This document shows, piece after piece, positions 8,227 to 17,164 of a DNA stretch of 64,000 nt. The notes under the pieces were generated by a model. That model was not told the DNA's origin. It did no database searches and saw only the letters and a program-made list of their open reading frames with translations. Numbering within the stretch: the stretch's first letter is position 1; every line of letters begins with the position of its first letter. Source of the DNA: CAZIKB01 sp964539665 (GTDB lineage Bacteria; Zhuqueibacterota; Zhuqueibacteria; Oceanimicrobiales; Oceanimicrobiaceae); the NCBI GenBank assembly GCA_964539665.1, contig CAZIKB010000019.1, forward strand, positions 1 to 64,000. The letters run 5' to 3'. The translations under genes and the position numbers were made by a program.

Positions 8227-9051
8227 TCAACTTACCCTTTCCGACGAAATAGTTTCTTCCTTTATATAAGCTTTTCTTCGTGACAATAAAAGCTGCCAGT
8301 CAACCTGATGAGCATCAAAGTGAGGGCCATCAACGCAAGCAAACTTGGTTTCGCCACCGACTCCAACTCGACAGGCGCCGCACATGCCTGTACCGTCCAC
8401 CATTATCGGATTCAGACTGACTATAGTTGGTATTCCAAAAGGCCTGGTAACTTTGGCCATCTCATACAACATAAATGTGCAGCCTTCGGCAATAATGCGG
8501 TCAATATTTCCATTTTTCTTAATCAACTGTTCTATATGATCAAAAGCATGTCCTTTGACGCCTTTAGCGCCATCTGCTGTGGCTATAATCACTTTATCGC
8601 TGACGCTTTCTAACTGTTCCTGCCAATACATCAAAAATCCTGCTCTGGCCTCGAGCATGGTTATGACTTTATTGCCTGCCTCTTTCAACGCTCGCGCCAT
8701 GGGATAAACACATCCGATTCCATAGCATCCACCTGAAAGAAGAACTGTACCATAATTCTCAATCTCCAAGGGATGGCCTAAAGGTCCTACAAATGTAGGC
8801 AGCGTTTCACCTGTTTTTAAATTGGCTAATTTCGAGGTGGTTTTACCTACCTCCATAAAAATACAAGTTACTGTTCCTTGTTTGGCATCCCAGTCAGCCA
8901 CAGTGAGTGGAATTCTTTCTCCGCGTTCATCTGGTCGGACAATTACAAATTGGCCTGCTTTTACTTTGGCTGCAACCGCTGGCGCCCGCACCTTTAAAAT
9001 ATGCATATTAGGTACAAGCATTTCTCGTTGGACTATATCATACACGTTCAA
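8227..9051 (-). CDS. nfnA: NfnA: FAD/NAD-binding small subunit of ferredoxin:NADP oxidoreductase
   Basis: This 274-residue protein belongs to the dihydroorotate dehydrogenase electron-transfer subunit/sulfide dehydrogenase beta family. It has an N-terminal FAD-binding barrel (GQFVIVRPDERGERIPLTV), an NAD-binding part (LLSGGCYGIGCVYPMARAL) and a C-terminal [2Fe-2S] site in MVDGTGMCGACRVG...FACVDGP, which offers three Cys and a nearby Asp as in known NfnA proteins. It starts inside the end of the upstream formate-dehydrogenase-like gene (14-base overlap), so translation is coupled. With NfnB it should move electrons between NADH, NADPH and ferredoxin in the cytoplasm. Confidence 0.9.
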   Translation of the reverse strand: MNVYDIVQREMLVPNMHILKVRAPAVAAKVKAGQFVIVRPDERGERIPLTVADWDAKQGTVTCIFMEVGKTTSKLANLKTGETLPTFVGPLGHPLEIENYGTVLLSGGCYGIGCVYPMARALKEAGNKVITMLEARAGFLMYWQEQLESVSDKVIIATADGAKGVKGHAFDHIEQLIKKNGNIDRIIAEGCTFMLYEMAKVTRPFGIPTIVSLNPIMVDGTGMCGACRVGVGGETKFACVDGPHFDAHQVDWQLLLSRRKAYIKEETISSERVS

Positions 9052-11686
9052 TCCTCACGCTTTTTGTTTTCTGTACAGGCATTCCATGGTTAAATAGTTC
9101 TGTTCCTGTCACCGAATTCAAACTCATAAATACAATACCCCGGGGTACATCGTCAGATAATTTCACTTTAGTTTGAGTCTGACCATTTTCACTCATAATT
9201 TTTACCTCATCACCATTTGTAATCCCCAACTCCGCTGCATCATCGAAATTTATCTCTGCGGTATTTTCCGGCTTGATGAGCTCCATGCCTTTGACATGTT
9301 CCAGCAAAGATCCCGCTCGAAAGTGAAACAGATTGTTTTCGACAATCAGAGTCAATGGGAAGTTCTCGTTTTTGGCTGAAGCCATAGTCACAAGGTCAGT
9401 TGGATGAAATTTGTATTTTCCATTGGAGCCGTTGATAAATCTCACCCTACCGTGCTTTTTCAATTTTCGGTAATTAATCGTTTCATAACCGGGCACCAAT
9501 TGGGCGATTTCTTCCATTATTTTAGCAGAGTTTTTATAATCAAACCCACTAATCCCCATCTTCTTCGCGATTCGACAGGTGATCCACCAGTCGGGCTTTG
9601 ATTGGTATTGTGGTTTTATCACTTCCTTTACGCGCTGAACACGTCCTTCAAAATTGGTGTAGGTACCGCTGTTTTCTGCAAAACTTGCGGCAGGTAATAT
9701 TACTTGCGCATGCTCCATATTTTTCGTGGGAAAAATGTTTTGAACAACTAAAAAATCCAGTTTGTCCAGTACAGCAACAGAAGGTATTTCACCAATTAAA
9801 TAGAGCGCCTTAATTTGCCCGCTTTCAATTTCCTCAAGAATTTCATTAAAAGTCAGGCCCGGCTTCCCGCTTATTTTACAATCCCAGGATTTTTCAAACT
9901 GACTTTTAGCCTCGTTATCTTCTATGGCAATATGACCCGGAAGGTTATGCGGTACAGCACCCATATCAGAAGCACCCATGATATTATTCTGTCCTAACAG
10001 CGAAATTAATCCTGCTGGCTGGTTGTCTGTTCCAAGGAGTAAAGACAGATTATGCAAAGCCAAAACGGTGTCGGCGCTGGAGGGATGCTGAGAAATACCT
10101 GAACCGTAAACTATAACCGTTGGCTGGTTGTTACTTAATAAAGCAGCAGTTTCGACAATTTTTTCTGTTGAAACGCTCGCAGACTTATCTACCCAGGACA
10201 GGTCAAATTTTGCAAGCTGTTGCACTAAGCCATCGGCATGCTCATATTTAGCTCCTGAATTGGTATTCCTCGTTGAACCATTCCGGGACAACGCTTTCAT
10301 AATCCCGGTGAGTAGAAGTGCATCTGATTCAGGATTGGGCTGCAGCCAGATATCAGCCAGACCTGCCAGCTCAACTTTACGCGGATCGATGACAACGAGT
10401 TTTGCACCTTCACGTATTGCTTTTTTAATAGCAACTGACGCGACCGGGTGGGATTCCGATGTGTTGGAACCTACGACTAAAATACATTTAGCTTCGCTGA
10501 TTTCCTGAATTGGCGGTGTGCTCGAATTTGTACAATCTATTTGAGAAATAGCTCGGAGGCCACCATTATTTAAATTGGATTCATAAAAATCTACATTGTT
10601 GGTTTTTAATGCGACCCGGGCAAATTTTTGAAAAACAAAGTTGTCTTCATTGGTGCAGTTAGGGGTTGCAATCACGGCGCATTGAGCGCTGTCATATTTA
10701 GCAAAATTTTCAGCTACATTTTGAATAGCCTCATCCCAGGAAACTTCATCCCAAATGCCGTCTTCTTTGATCTTTGGCGATTGAAGCCGCGATTCATTAT
10801 GAATCATATCCACAATCCCGTATCTTCCCCGCACACAGGCCTGTCCCTGATTAAGTGTGCCGTTGTCGTCTGGTTTGGTGCCAATTACACTGCCATTTTT
10901 AATCTTGAAATCAAGAGTGCAACCCAATGAGCAGTATGGACAAATGGAAGTTATCGTCTTTTCAGGTTTCCCTTCCCATTTGCTGCGCTTATCAGCAAGC
11001 GCACCCACCGGACAGACGTCAACACAGGAGCCGCAGAATTCACAGTCGGAATCGAGATGAGACCTCCCGAAGGCTGTCCCCACTAAGGCTTGATTGCCTC
11101 GATGGGTAAAAGCCAGAGTGCCCCGACCGCGCACCTCCTGACATACCCGGACACAGCGGCCGCATAAAATGCACAAATTATAATCCCTGTCAAAAAATGG
11201 ATCTTCCTTTTCCACAGTCACTCCCCGATAAGCAATGGGGAAATCCATTTCTTTCAAATCAAGATATTCTACCATAGATTGCAGTTCACACTGCCCGTTT
11301 TTGGGACAATACTGGCAGCCAGTCGTAATCCCAGCCTTTCGGATGGTACCTTGAAAATCACTGCAATCAGCATTTTGTGGGCACACCAGACAGGAGTAAG
11401 GATGCTCAGAGAGAATCAGCTTCAAAATATTTCGTCTTAGTTCCTGCAGCTTTGTCGTACTGGTGCGAACAACCATATTGTTCTCTACCGGGACAGTACA
11501 GGCGGTGGGATAGCCGCGAATGTTGTCAATCTCGACTATACAAAGCCTGCATGCCCCAAAGGGCTTTAAACTGTCATGATGACAAAGCATGGGAATATAT
11601 ATGTCGCTCTTTTGTGCGGCTTTCAGAACCGTAGCACCTTTTTCGACTCTGACCTTCTGGTTATCGATAGTAAGAGTGATTTTCAT
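9038..11686 (-). CDS. Formate dehydrogenase alpha/NuoG-like iron-sulfur protein lacking the Mo-ligand residue
   Basis: This 882-residue protein has the domain order of NAD-linked formate dehydrogenase alpha subunits. It carries a [2Fe-2S] domain (C35, C46, C49, C63), a His-Cys [4Fe-4S] site (H95, C99, C102, C108), extra Cys C124/C127/C133, a double ferredoxin (C172-C182 and C215-C225), a further [4Fe-4S] (C249, C252, C256, C284) and a full molybdopterin-enzyme body to the C-terminus. In formate dehydrogenases the segment NNVDHCARL is followed by the Mo-binding Sec/Cys and a His; here it reads NNVDFYESNLNN, placing Leu372 and Asn373 at those positions. Formate oxidation is therefore unlikely, and an electron-conducting role like NuoG is a better guess. 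Its stop overlaps nfnA. Confidence 0.85.
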   Translation of the reverse strand: MKITLTIDNQKVRVEKGATVLKAAQKSDIYIPMLCHHDSLKPFGACRLCIVEIDNIRGYPTACTVPVENNMVVRTSTTKLQELRRNILKLILSEHPYSCLVCPQNADCSDFQGTIRKAGITTGCQYCPKNGQCELQSMVEYLDLKEMDFPIAYRGVTVEKEDPFFDRDYNLCILCGRCVRVCQEVRGRGTLAFTHRGNQALVGTAFGRSHLDSDCEFCGSCVDVCPVGALADKRSKWEGKPEKTITSICPYCSLGCTLDFKIKNGSVIGTKPDDNGTLNQGQACVRGRYGIVDMIHNESRLQSPKIKEDGIWDEVSWDEAIQNVAENFAKYDSAQCAVIATPNCTNEDNFVFQKFARVALKTNNVDFYESNLNNGGLRAISQIDCTNSSTPPIQEISEAKCILVVGSNTSESHPVASVAIKKAIREGAKLVVIDPRKVELAGLADIWLQPNPESDALLLTGIMKALSRNGSTRNTNSGAKYEHADGLVQQLAKFDLSWVDKSASVSTEKIVETAALLSNNQPTVIVYGSGISQHPSSADTVLALHNLSLLLGTDNQPAGLISLLGQNNIMGASDMGAVPHNLPGHIAIEDNEAKSQFEKSWDCKISGKPGLTFNEILEEIESGQIKALYLIGEIPSVAVLDKLDFLVVQNIFPTKNMEHAQVILPAASFAENSGTYTNFEGRVQRVKEVIKPQYQSKPDWWITCRIAKKMGISGFDYKNSAKIMEEIAQLVPGYETINYRKLKKHGRVRFINGSNGKYKFHPTDLVTMASAKNENFPLTLIVENNLFHFRAGSLLEHVKGMELIKPENTAEINFDDAAELGITNGDEVKIMSENGQTQTKVKLSDDVPRGIVFMSLNSVTGTELFNHGMPVQKTKSVRIERV

Positions 11687-11885
11687 ATTGTAGTAATAGA
11701 ATGTGTTGTTTTTCTAGGTTCTAATTGATTTAAATTTAGTTACTTTAAATACTCACTTTTACAGAGGCTTTTTTATGTTTTTCACTACTGTGCACTTTTT
11801 CCATTCTTTCTTTTATTTGTCATTCCCACATGTTTTAAGTAGGCATCCATTATTTCACTGCCAAATGGATACCCGATAAACTTGT

Positions 11886-11918
11886 GCCCGCATGCTTAAA
11901 GCAGGTAAGCATGCGGGC
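11886..11918. repeat. Perfect 13-bp hairpin repeat
   Basis: GCCCGCATGCTTA (11886-11898) and its exact complement (11906-11918) flank a 7-base loop. It lies between the nuclease gene and the formate-dehydrogenase-like gene inside cluster 1. No U-tract follows on either strand, so it looks like a dispersed palindrome and not a terminator, although it could tune expression within the operon. Confidence 0.6.
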
Positions 11919-11968
11919 ATGACATTTTGTGCAAAAAATAACATTTTAAAAAAGTGTGCGGCAGCAAA

Positions 11969-12502
11969 TTAAATTTTCATTTTTTTCTTTAATTCAGAAA
12001 TCTGATCTCGTATTTTAGCAGCCTCTTCAAAATTTTCAACTTTCACTGCTTTTTCCAATTTCTTTGTTAATAGCTTAAGTTCTTTTCCGTGCAGTTCTGA
12101 TTGTTGAACCTTCGATTCAAATTTAAAAAGCATTGAATCAGGAATCATAATGGACGCCCGGCACCTCATGGCCAATTCAATTGCTTCACCAGGGCTATGA
12201 GTGATTGTGAAGGTTTCGTCCTGGTCACAATAAACTACTTTGGCTAAAATCTCATTATGAATTCCTTTTTCGATTTCGATCCTTAATATTTTGGCATTCA
12301 AATTTTCTATCAAATAAGAAAACAACAAAGCTGTTTTATATGGTTGCCGCGATTTTTGTTTCAGTAAAATTTCAATAGTTTTAGCTTCCCACTCTTCCAC
12401 ATTGACAGGTAGAAATCGTTCGCCCTCCAGTTCTTTTAACAACACAATGCTTGTTCCATAATTCGGACACCATTCAACTTTCCACACGCGCACCTTAACC
12501 AT
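11969..12502 (-). CDS. Bifunctional nuclease (BFN/DUF151) domain protein with UVR motif
   Basis: This 177-residue protein has an N-terminal DUF151/bifunctional nuclease domain (RFLPVNVEEWEAKTIEILL...RQPYKTALLFSYLIENL; residues ~1-130) and a C-terminal UvrB/UvrC interaction motif (LEKAVKVENFEEAAKIRDQI; ~150-172). Plant and bacterial members have been linked to nuclease activity, but the physiological role is unclear. The two-domain form is common in the FCB group. It lies inside cluster 1, 104 bases after the NuoF-GltD gene. Whether it belongs functionally to the redox complex or is a passenger cannot be told from sequence. Confidence 0.85.
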   Translation of the reverse strand: MVKVRVWKVEWCPNYGTSIVLLKELEGERFLPVNVEEWEAKTIEILLKQKSRQPYKTALLFSYLIENLNAKILRIEIEKGIHNEILAKVVYCDQDETFTITHSPGEAIELAMRCRASIMIPDSMLFKFESKVQQSELHGKELKLLTKKLEKAVKVENFEEAAKIRDQISELKKKMKI

Positions 12503-12606
12503 TTGACGCCCTCCATGTTTTTGACAGATAAAATACTACACCAATTACAATCCCCCATTTTTTTAATTGCTGACGCTGTTTAATAGTCCTGATCGGGTTA
12601 CTAATT

Positions 12607-15600
12607 TTAATGTTTCTCCCGCAAATCACAGCGCAAACATCTTTTCGCTTCTTTTATTGCGGTCGCTTCTTCATAGCCCAATTCAACCTGGTCAAAATTC
12701 TGGACTCTCTTTTTCAAAGACAAACATGGCATTTCAGGTCGTTTAATATTCGCCATTTCCTCTATTTCTTCTTCAGATAATTTTACCGGTTCTACATAGA
12801 CAGAAGGATCTGTAATCTCATATTCAAGCTGCAGATTTTCGCCACGCAAATATTTTCCAATGGATTGCGCCGCTAACTTGCCCTGGGCAATGCAATCAAC
12901 AACAGTTGAAGGGCCGGACACCACGTCACCAGCAGCAAAAATACCATCGATGTTGGTAGCCAATGTTTCGGGGTTCACCGCTAAGGTTTCCCATTTCGTG
13001 AATTTTATCCCTGATATCTCAGGGATAAAACTTATGTCAGGTCTTTCACCAATGGCCGTGAGTAACGTGTCTAATTCGATGGTAAAATTCGAGCCTTCAA
13101 TAGGAATCGGACGGCGGCGGCCGCTCTCATCCACCGGACCCAACTCCATTTTTATGCATTCGAGACCAATCATTTTGCCGTTTTTGGTTATGACTCTTAG
13201 AGGCGCAGTCAAAAATTTGAAATCAATTTCTTCAAAAAATGCCTCGTCGATCTCCTCTGCAAAAGCTGGCATTTCATCACGTGTCCGCCGGTAAATAATG
13301 GTTACCTTTTTACCCTGACGCCAGGCTGTTCTGGCCGTGTCAATAGCGACATTGCCTCCGCCGATGATCCCGACACGTTCACCAAGCTTGATCTCTTCGT
13401 CGCGATTCACCGCTTTGAGAAATTCCAGGCCGTCTATCACGCCCTCAACGTTTTCTTCCGGTATGTTCAATTTCATACTGCGGTGGGCTCCAGCAGCTAC
13501 CAGCACAGCTTTGAAATCCTGTTCGAAAAGTTCCTGCATCGTAATATCACGGCCTATATGAACGCCGGTTTTAATTTCCACACCAACATGTTTAATGGCT
13601 TCTATTTCAGTTTTTAAATAATGCTGAGGAAGTCGATAACGGGGAATGGCTGCCTCCATCATGCCGCCTGCATAAGATTCTTTCTCAAAGATGGTCACTC
13701 CATATCCCGCGAGGGTCAGATCGAAAGCTGCGGTCATACCTGCCGGCCCGGCACCAATAACAGCGACTTTTTCTGAATATATTTGTTTGGCTTTTGGTTT
13801 AGGCTGGAATTGAGTTTCAAGTTCCTTATCGCTTACAAACCGTTTTAAGGCTCTAACCGATATAGAGCCGCTTCCTGATTCTGCCGAGTGGCAGCGAGAC
13901 TCGCACGGATGTGGACAAACCAGTCCGGTAACAATAGGAAATGGATTCTTTTCTCCGATTATCTCAAAGGCTTCGTGATATTCGCCGTGACTAATGCGCG
14001 CGAGGAAAGCCGGAATGTCTGTATCCACCGGGCATTTATATTTACACGGTGTGAACGTTATGGTCTGGCACACAACCGCCGGGCATTGTTTATACTTGAT
14101 ATGGGCCTCGTACTCATCGCGAAAATAACGCAGGGTCGTTAGCACAGTATTTGGTGCGCTTTGTCCCAATCCACAGAGAGAGCCTAATTTCACTGTTTCG
14201 GCAATGGATTCCAAAATTTCGATATCTTCTAGTGTACCCAATCCGTTTTTGATTTTTTCGAGAATTTCCAGCATGCGCTTGGTGCCCACCCGACACGGTA
14301 CACATTTTCCACACGATTCATTTTGGGTAAAGGAAAGAAAATAGTGTGCTAAATCTACGGCACAGGTATCTTCGTCCATGACGATCATTCCGCCAGAACC
14401 CATTATGGAACCCGCCGCTATTAACGATTGGTAATCCACAGGTGAATCTAAATATTGGGATGGCAAACAGCCGCCGGATGGCCCGCCGGTTTGCACAGCT
14501 TTAAATTTCTTACCATCTGGAATACCGCCACCGACATCGTAAACAATCTCCCGCAGTGTAATCCCGATTGGCACTTCAATTAAACCTGTTCGCTGGACTT
14601 TGCCAGCCAGCGCAAAAGTCTTGGTCCCCTTGCTTCCCTCGGTGCCATATTGATTGTACCAACCAGCGCCGTTTCGCAAAATATGGGGTAAAGTGCCGAG
14701 TGTTTCCACGTTATTGATTATGGTTGGCTTGCCGAAAAGACCGGAAACCGCTGGAAATGGCGGTCTGGTTTGGGGCATGCCCCGCTTGCCTTCAATGGAG
14801 CCAATCAAGGCGGTCTCTTCTCCGCAGACGAAAGCTCCGGCGCCTTCCTTAATGGTAATATCGTAGCTAAAATCCGAAGCCAAAATATTTTCACCTAAAA
14901 GACCAGCATCCTTCATTTGGGCAATGGCTCTAATCAGGCGTTCAATTGCCAGAGGATATTCCGCCCGAATGTAAATATAAGCTTCGGTAGCGCCAATGGC
15001 ATAACCTGCAATTAACAATCCTTCCAGAACCGCGTGGGTGTCGCCCTCCAGAAGAGATCGGTTCATAAACGCTCCGGGATCGCCTTCATCAGCGTTACAA
15101 ATCATGTACTTTTTATCGCTTTTCACGTTGCGGCACAACTGCCATTTTTTACCGGTTGGAAAGCCTGCACCTCCCCTGCCGCGTAAACCGGCTTCCAACA
15201 CCTCGGCAATCACCTGCTCCGGTTTCATCTTCAAAGCATTCTCGATTCCAGCATATCCGTCGTTGGCAATATACTGCCTGATGTCGGTGGGATCAATCCA
15301 GCCGCAATTTTTCAGTACAATCCTGACCTGGGGCGCCAACATGGGATGATCAAAAAATTTGGGCATGCCATCAAGAGGCTCATCTCCCAATGCGCCAATA
15401 GCCAAATCTGAACAAGGGTTTTGGCCCTGGAGCCATTCTTTAACCAGGCGTGCAACGTTTTCTGGTTGCACGTTGCCATAGATTACCGAGGACTGTTTTG
15501 GTTTGGATATGCCAACCATGGGTTCCAAACAGCAAGGCCCTAAACAGCCAACTTCGGTCAAACTTGCTTCGATCTTACACTCAGAAAGCTCCCTTTTAAA

Positions 15601-15732
15601 AGCTTCAAGAACCTCCAGAGCGCCAGCAGCTTTCCCACATGTGGCCGCTCCTATCAGAATTTGAGGCTTATCAGAATTACGTATTTTCTGCCATTCGTTC
15701 TTAGCTTCTTTTTTCAGGGCGTCAAATTCCAT
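12607..15732 (-). CDS. NuoF-GltD fusion: NADH-binding flavoprotein joined to NADPH-binding flavoprotein
   Basis: This 1041-residue protein has four parts. Residues ~20-100 form a thioredoxin-like [2Fe-2S] domain (ATCGKAAGA...VGCLGPCC). Residues ~130-530 are a NuoF/HydB core with the NADH/FMN motif GLRGRGGAGFPTGKKW, CNADEGDPGAFMNRSLLEGD and a [4Fe-4S] site (ESCGKCVPCRVGTKRM...SLCGLGQ). Residues ~545-640 have GltD-type cysteines (CKYKCPVDTDIP and CPHPCESRC). The rest is a GltD flavoprotein with an FAD motif (VIGAGPAGMTAAFDL), an NADPH motif (IGGGNVAIDTARTA, YRRTRDEMPA) and a CLRCD tail. A single chain can thus bind NADH and NADPH, as in the Sporomusa-type (Stn) bifurcating transhydrogenases where these modules work together. 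NuoE lies directly upstream. Confidence 0.92.
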   Translation of the reverse strand: MEFDALKKEAKNEWQKIRNSDKPQILIGAATCGKAAGALEVLEAFKRELSECKIEASLTEVGCLGPCCLEPMVGISKPKQSSVIYGNVQPENVARLVKEWLQGQNPCSDLAIGALGDEPLDGMPKFFDHPMLAPQVRIVLKNCGWIDPTDIRQYIANDGYAGIENALKMKPEQVIAEVLEAGLRGRGGAGFPTGKKWQLCRNVKSDKKYMICNADEGDPGAFMNRSLLEGDTHAVLEGLLIAGYAIGATEAYIYIRAEYPLAIERLIRAIAQMKDAGLLGENILASDFSYDITIKEGAGAFVCGEETALIGSIEGKRGMPQTRPPFPAVSGLFGKPTIINNVETLGTLPHILRNGAGWYNQYGTEGSKGTKTFALAGKVQRTGLIEVPIGITLREIVYDVGGGIPDGKKFKAVQTGGPSGGCLPSQYLDSPVDYQSLIAAGSIMGSGGMIVMDEDTCAVDLAHYFLSFTQNESCGKCVPCRVGTKRMLEILEKIKNGLGTLEDIEILESIAETVKLGSLCGLGQSAPNTVLTTLRYFRDEYEAHIKYKQCPAVVCQTITFTPCKYKCPVDTDIPAFLARISHGEYHEAFEIIGEKNPFPIVTGLVCPHPCESRCHSAESGSGSISVRALKRFVSDKELETQFQPKPKAKQIYSEKVAVIGAGPAGMTAAFDLTLAGYGVTIFEKESYAGGMMEAAIPRYRLPQHYLKTEIEAIKHVGVEIKTGVHIGRDITMQELFEQDFKAVLVAAGAHRSMKLNIPEENVEGVIDGLEFLKAVNRDEEIKLGERVGIIGGGNVAIDTARTAWRQGKKVTIIYRRTRDEMPAFAEEIDEAFFEEIDFKFLTAPLRVITKNGKMIGLECIKMELGPVDESGRRRPIPIEGSNFTIELDTLLTAIGERPDISFIPEISGIKFTKWETLAVNPETLATNIDGIFAAGDVVSGPSTVVDCIAQGKLAAQSIGKYLRGENLQLEYEITDPSVYVEPVKLSEEEIEEMANIKRPEMPCLSLKKRVQNFDQVELGYEEATAIKEAKRCLRCDLREKH

Positions 15733-15849
15733 TACATAAAAGAAAATTAAATTGTAAAAAACAGTAATTTGAATTATTATTGACCGCGATTTAGCCGCCT
15801 CGATTCACAAAAGACCTTGTTTCGAATGAATTTAGACGTTACTATCTCG

Positions 15850-16317
15850 TTAATCGTGATCGTTAGTTTCTTTATACTGCAGCATCAGGTTTTTTATTTT
15901 TGTTTGAGACACATTAGCGTGAACATTTTCATCCACGACCATCACCGGAGCCAGGGCACAGCAGCCGAAGCAAGCCACTCTATCTAAACTGAACTCGTAA
16001 TCCTCCGAGGTTTCTCCAGGTTTTAAATGCAATTCTTCCTCTACCCTGGATAGTATATTCACGCCGCCGCGAACATGGCAGGCGGTTCCCAAACAAACTT
16101 TGACCTGGTGCTTTCCAGGACGACTGAATCGAAATTGAGAATAAAACGATGCGACTCCAAAGATGTCGCTTTCTGAAATTTTCAGATAGTCAGAAATAGC
16201 CGCAATTGTTTCTGGCGGCAGATAATCATGTTCCTTCTGCACTGCTTGAAGAATGGGGATGAGCGCTCCTCTCTCTCGTTTAAATTGACTTAAAATATTT
16301 TGCATACCATTATTCAT
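15850..16317 (-). CDS. NuoE-like [2Fe-2S] thioredoxin-fold subunit (cluster 1)
   Basis: This 155-residue protein has the family's helical N-terminus and the four [2Fe-2S] cysteines in CLGTACHVRG and VACFGCCALAP. It matches NuoE/HydC/HoxE in length and motif order. It should bind the NuoF part of the next gene (118 bases downstream) and pass electrons at the flavin site. It is the first gene of cluster 1. No strong promoter is seen immediately upstream. Confidence 0.92.
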   Translation of the reverse strand: MNNGMQNILSQFKRERGALIPILQAVQKEHDYLPPETIAAISDYLKISESDIFGVASFYSQFRFSRPGKHQVKVCLGTACHVRGGVNILSRVEEELHLKPGETSEDYEFSLDRVACFGCCALAPVMVVDENVHANVSQTKIKNLMLQYKETNDHD

Positions 16318-16740
16318 TTAGATGTCTCCTCAATAACCAAACTTCATAATTACACAAAACAACAAATAGTTTTTTATCAAAAAATGTACTGAAATCAAAG
16401 TGAGCACCCAAAGGCAATTCAAAATATTTAATTTAAAGCGCTTATCAATATAAATATTTTTACATTTTAATGCAAATTTTAAAAAGATTTTCTTAAATAT
16501 ACGAGGCAGCAAGAATTGTTTTCTCATTTTCAATAATAGCTTTTTGGAAAATTTATAAAACTTGTTTTATTGTAAAGTAAAACCATAATTATTTTAAGAA
16601 TTATAGCTATAATTTACAAAATAGCAAAGAATAATTATTTCCAACTGATGGATGAACCCAACGGATAGAAATTATAACAGTGTCCTCTCAATAAATAACA
16701 GGAACTCTGTTTACCTTCAAATTTTGAATATGTACTTTTA

Positions 16741-16775
16741 AAAGCAGGCTCAGAACATGGCCACCTGCTTTTTTT
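16741..16775. terminator. Second hairpin with T-run between clusters
   Basis: AAAGCAGG (16741-16748) pairs with CCTGCTTT (16764-16771), followed on the plus strand by a run of seven T. On the minus strand the stem is followed by TTTT only in part. As all neighbouring genes run on the minus strand, its use as a terminator is uncertain. Confidence 0.35.
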
Positions 16776-17010
16776 CTCAGATTTTCACTGCAAACCTGAC
16801 CGCTATCAAAAACTCTTTGAAGCTATTGCAATCTAATGTCCAAATGTTGTATTTTTAGAAAAAAATTGTTAATACCTGTGCTTTTCCGGCAGCACACGAC
16901 GGTACTGAATTAGCCCTTGTGCGATTTGAGCTTGAAAATTTGTTAAATATTACACAAGAGTTGCTCTAATCAGGTTTGATGGTAATAATAAATTCTTTAT
17001 CTTTTTGACT

Positions 17011-17054
17011 AAAAAAAGGAAAGCTGACCCGAATGACTTCGAGGTCAGCTTTCC
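17011..17054 (-). terminator. Rho-independent terminator of cluster 2
   Basis: On the minus strand GGAAAGCTGACC (from 17054) pairs perfectly with GGTCAGCTTTCC across a 13-base loop, and seven T residues follow (17017-17011). It lies about 110 bases after the glutamate-synthase-like stop and cleanly ends the five-gene cluster. Confidence 0.88.
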
Positions 17055-17164
17055 CGAGGAAGCATAGTTCAAAAGTGTTCATAAAAGAGCTTGCAACGGC
17101 TCGTCCTGCCATGAGCTCCGTCAACACCCATGAACTTGCCTGTTTTTCTATTCTTCCCTTTTAC

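Larger units (their letters stand above)
16318..17164. other. Gap between the two electron-transfer clusters
   Basis: This region is AT-rich with no convincing gene. It holds the terminator of cluster 2 (17011-17054), a second stem with a T-run (16741-16775) and, near 16682-16737, a sequence resembling 46342-46432. The cluster 1 promoter must lie here, but no clear match was found; a poor sigma-54-like site at 16827-16842 keeps only the -12 half and the spacing. Confidence 0.5.

Noticed and set aside
9038..11686. Call as an active NAD-dependent formate dehydrogenase
   Set aside because: The Mo-binding Sec/Cys and the next His are replaced by Leu and Asn, so the enzyme name would be misleading despite full-length similarity.
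11838..11855. Possible sigma-54 site upstream of the formate-dehydrogenase-like gene
   Set aside because: Only the GG-N10-GC spacing fits near this place; both flanking elements deviate strongly.
16330..16533. 67-codon open frame upstream of NuoE (minus strand)
   Set aside because: The predicted peptide is low-complexity and Lys/Phe/Leu-rich from AT-rich DNA, with no ribosome-binding site or known motif.
16827..16842. Possible sigma-54 promoter for cluster 1 (minus strand TGGACATTAGATTGCA)
   Set aside because: It keeps the spacing and the -12 half, but the -24 half has three mismatches, it lies about 500 bases from the first gene, and a hairpin with a T-run stands between.
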